NCBI GenBank assembly: GCA_004297575.1
Contig: SCSR01000060.1
Location: forward strand, 1-7,753
DNA from: an archaeon
GTDB taxonomy: Archaea; Aenigmatarchaeota; Aenigmatarchaeia; CG10238-14; SCSR01
Length of the DNA stretch: 7,753 bases
Reading direction: 5' to 3'
Part shown: positions 6,162 to 7,753 of the stretch, in pieces
How positions within the stretch are numbered: position 1 is the stretch's first letter
Layout: each line of letters opens with the position of its first letter
Program-made: the position numbers and the translations under genes
Notes under the pieces: model-generated
Database searches by the model: none
What the model saw: only the letters and a program-made list of their open reading frames with translations
What the model was told of the DNA's origin: nothing

Positions 6162-6166
6162 ATCAC
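6162..6166 (-). promoter_or_regulatory. GTGAT ribosome-binding site of psmA
   Basis: GTGAT on the minus strand, 5 nt before the psmA ATG. It supports that ATG over the in-frame ATGs at codons 5 and 9. Confidence 0.5.
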
Positions 6167-6203
6167 TAATCAGAAAGGTTAGTTATAATTTGTTTCAATT
6201 GCT

Positions 6204-6211
6204 ATTTAAAT
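6204..6211. promoter_or_regulatory. Palindromic TATA box shared by psmA and tRNA-Glu
   Basis: ATTTAAAT is its own reverse complement and lies between the divergent genes. On the minus strand it predicts a start near 6181 and a 25-nt psmA leader that contains the GTGAT site. On the plus strand it predicts a start near 6234, a few bases before the mature tRNA 5' end at 6241. Both distances suit archaeal TATA boxes. The flanks (CAAA on the psmA side, GCT on the tRNA side) may set the preferred direction through the BRE. Confidence 0.55.
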
Positions 6212-6240
6212 TTGTTTTGGTAAGACAAAATATCTAATAG

Positions 6241-6315
6241 GCTCCTGTCGTCTAGTCCGGTCAAGGATTCGAGCTTCTCGAGCTTGAGACGCGGGTTCAA
6301 ATCCCGCCGGGAGCA
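6241..6315 (+). tRNA. tRNA-Glu (anticodon CTC)
   Basis: A complete 75-nt cloverleaf. The acceptor GCTCCTG pairs with CGGGAGC, including one T-G pair. The D stem is GTCT/GGAT with the AG...GG loop. The anticodon stem CGAGC/GCTTG holds loop TTCTCGA, with anticodon CTC at 6277-6279 reading GAG. The variable loop is four bases, and the T arm is GCGGG-TTCAAAT-CCCGC. The discriminator is A. CCA is not encoded (CAG follows), so it is added after processing. No intron is present. The HD-domain gene starts 11 nt beyond the 3' end, leaving no room for a promoter, so the two are probably transcribed together. Confidence 0.96.
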
Positions 6316-6326
6316 CAGTTGATTAA

Positions 6327-6902
6327 ATGGCATTACCTCTAACTAGAGAAGAAGCACTGAAACTTATCGAGAAATATAACAAGGAAAAATCTGACATCAA
6401 CCACTATTTGGAAAGCGAAGCGATTATGGGAGCCATTGCAAAAAGGCTTGGAGAAGATGAAGACTATTGGAAAATGCTTGGACTGCTTCATGATGTAGAC
6501 TGGGGGATAACAAAGTCTGACACAAAGAATCATTTAACAAAAGCTCCTGAAATTTTGAAGAATGCTGGGTTCGATGATAAATTCATTCAAATTGTTTTGT
6601 CACATGGTTATGGATGGGATTGCACTGGTCTGAAAGAGAAGAACAGAACCGAAAAAGTGGAATTTGCTCTCGCTTGCTCGGAGACAGTCACAGGGCTCAT
6701 ACATGCATATGCTTTGTTAAGGAAAGGTTTAGATGGAATGGATGTCCACGGTTTGAAAAAGAGATTGAAAGAGAAGAAATTCGCAGCTGGAGTGAATAGG
6801 GATATCATCATGGAATGTGAGAAAATCGGTTTAAGCTTGGACGAGTTCTTGGATATTTCTATCAAAGCTATAAAGGCAATCGCTAAAGATGTTGGTTTAT
6901 AA
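6327..6902 (+). CDS. HD-superfamily hydrolase (COG2316-like)
   Basis: 191 residues, soluble, resembling the COG2316 group of predicted HD phosphohydrolases, whose substrate is not established. HD enzymes use His/Asp metal ligands to cut phosphate esters. Here the ligands would be H26, H55-D56 in GLLHDVDW, and H93 (SHGYGWD). At the place of the fourth ligand, usually Asp, I read E119 in ACSETVTGLI. FAAGVNRD (152-159) and ECEKIGLSLDEF near the end are typical of the group. The ATG follows tRNA-Glu by 11 nt, with GTTGAT 3 nt before it as a possible weak ribosome-binding site. The gene is AT-rich compared with the exosome block (about 37% GC in the lines I counted). Its stop codon abuts that of the convergent malic enzyme gene. 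Family is well supported; the exact reaction is unknown. Confidence 0.88.
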   Translation: MALPLTREEALKLIEKYNKEKSDINHYLESEAIMGAIAKRLGEDEDYWKMLGLLHDVDWGITKSDTKNHLTKAPEILKNAGFDDKFIQIVLSHGYGWDCTGLKEKNRTEKVEFALACSETVTGLIHAYALLRKGLDGMDVHGLKKRLKEKKFAAGVNRDIIMECEKIGLSLDEFLDISIKAIKAIAKDVGL

Positions 6903-7753
6903 TTATTTGTTTCTCGCCACGCCAGTCCTGACAGCAGCTTCTCTCACAGCATTCGAGACAGCAGGCAGGATCCTCTTGTCATTCGCAGCTGGAAGGATAT
7001 GCTCCCTGTCCATCTCGTCTTTCACGATATCTGCAAGCGCATGAATCCCACTCACCATCATCTCCTCGTTGATAATGCTGGCATTCGCATCCAACACTCC
7101 GCGCATCGCACCTGGGAAAACTAGCACATTATTAATCTGGTTTGGAAAATCACCCCTGCCTGTCGCGACTATTGCTGCACCTGCCTCTTTTGCATCTGTA
7201 GGAAATATCTCCGGGTCAGGGTTGCTCAGCGCGAAAACAATCGGATCAGCATTCATAGATTTCACCATTTCTTTTGTCACCAATCCCTTGACAGCAGAAG
7301 CCGCAATCACAACGTCCGCTCCTTTCAACGCATCTGCCAAAGTCCCGTGGATTTTCTCACGGTTCGTGACGTCAGCCAGTTCCTGCTTGTACTTGGTCAA
7401 GCCTTCCCTGCCTTGGTAGATTATGCCTTTGGAATCAGTGACAATAATGTTCTGCGCACCGACTGCCTTCAACAATTTGATAATCCCATAACCCGCAGCC
7501 CCAGCGCCTGCAATAACAATCTTCACGCTATCAATCTTCTTGCCCAAAATCTTCAGCGAGTTAATCAACGCAGCCGTAGTGACCATTCCTGTCCCCTGTC
7601 TATCATCATGGAAAACAGGTATGCCTATCTTCCCGTTCAACGCATCGAAAATCTCGAAACACCTCGGCGATTCTATATCTTCCAAATTTATCGCTCCGAA
7701 CGAAGGGGCGATGCTTTTCACAACATTAACGAAACTTTCCGTGTCCTTTACAT
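6903..7753 (-). CDS. Malic enzyme, C-terminal part (5' cut by window edge)
   Basis: The oxidative decarboxylation of malate to pyruvate with NAD(P)+ is the family reaction. About 282 residues are present and the frame stays open to the right edge (V-K-D-T-E-S-F-V-N-V precedes the GTG at 7721), so that GTG is an internal valine, not a start. Roughly the first 150 residues, with the catalytic Tyr and Lys region, are missing. Seen in order: FGAINLEDI (fragment 18-26) and HDD (48-50), which supply the metal ligands, then RQGTGMV, the Rossmann loop GAGAAG (82-87), ALSNPDPEIFP, TGRGDFPNQINNVL and FPGAMRG (212-218). The GAGAAG loop and following D-S-K do not by themselves settle NAD versus NADP. Malic enzyme feeds pyruvate into central metabolism and has no evident link to its neighbours. 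Its stop abuts that of the HD gene. Confidence 0.93.
   Translation of the reverse strand, partial: VKDTESFVNVVKSIAPSFGAINLEDIESPRCFEIFDALNGKIGIPVFHDDRQGTGMVTTAALINSLKILGKKIDSVKIVIAGAGAAGYGIIKLLKAVGAQNIIVTDSKGIIYQGREGLTKYKQELADVTNREKIHGTLADALKGADVVIAASAVKGLVTKEMVKSMNADPIVFALSNPDPEIFPTDAKEAGAAIVATGRGDFPNQINNVLVFPGAMRGVLDANASIINEEMMVSGIHALADIVKDEMDREHILPAANDKRILPAVSNAVREAAVRTGVARNK

Noticed and set aside
7719..7721. GTG as the malic enzyme start
   Set aside because: The frame continues upstream to the window edge with family-like sequence, and the N-terminal catalytic domain is missing from the portion downstream.

Overview
The window comes from an archaeon. The evidence is a 20S proteasome alpha subunit, an SBDS homologue, the three exosome subunits Rrp4, Rrp41 and Rrp42, ribosomal protein L39e, type IV pilins with the short archaeal K(A/G)-ISP class III signal, TTTAAA-type TATA boxes, and GGTGA/GTGAT ribosome-binding sites. 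The L39e form is long for its family, and together with the three-residue pilin leaders this would fit a DPANN-type or related lineage. I cannot assign the lineage more closely from sequence alone.

Layout. (1) Positions 1-910, plus strand: the C-terminal ~300 residues of a TctA/DUF112-family (COG1784-like) multi-pass membrane protein, cut by the left edge. (2) Positions 951-1802, plus strand: two directly abutting type IV pilin-like genes of equal length, about 86% identical in protein. Their DNA identity is strongly mosaic. (3) Positions 1847-6156, minus strand: psmA, a small unrecognised ORF (142 aa), SBDS, rrp4, rrp41, rrp42, and a 55-codon L39e gene that is easy to miss. From rrp4 to L39e the genes are nearly touching or overlapping. 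(4) Positions 6157-6902: a divergent promoter region with a palindromic ATTTAAAT box, then on the plus strand tRNA-Glu(CTC), followed 11 nt later by an HD-superfamily hydrolase (COG2316-like). (5) Positions 6903-7753, minus strand: the C-terminal part of a malic enzyme, cut by the right edge. Its stop codon abuts that of the HD gene.

How the genes work together. The minus-strand block is a version of the classical archaeal proteasome-exosome superoperon, linking protein degradation (PsmA), ribosome maturation (SBDS), 3'-5' RNA processing (Rrp4/Rrp41/Rrp42) and a ribosomal protein (L39e). Two features are unusual. The 142-aa AT-rich ORF sits where RNase P subunit genes often lie in other archaea and appears to have its own leaderless promoter. 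L39e is in the place where L37Ae is usually found. The pilin pair is the other notable locus: 78 bp of perfect DNA identity follows 78 bp in which 21 bases differ but only one amino acid changes. This pattern suggests localised gene conversion. No CRISPR array, insertion sequence or defence system is visible.
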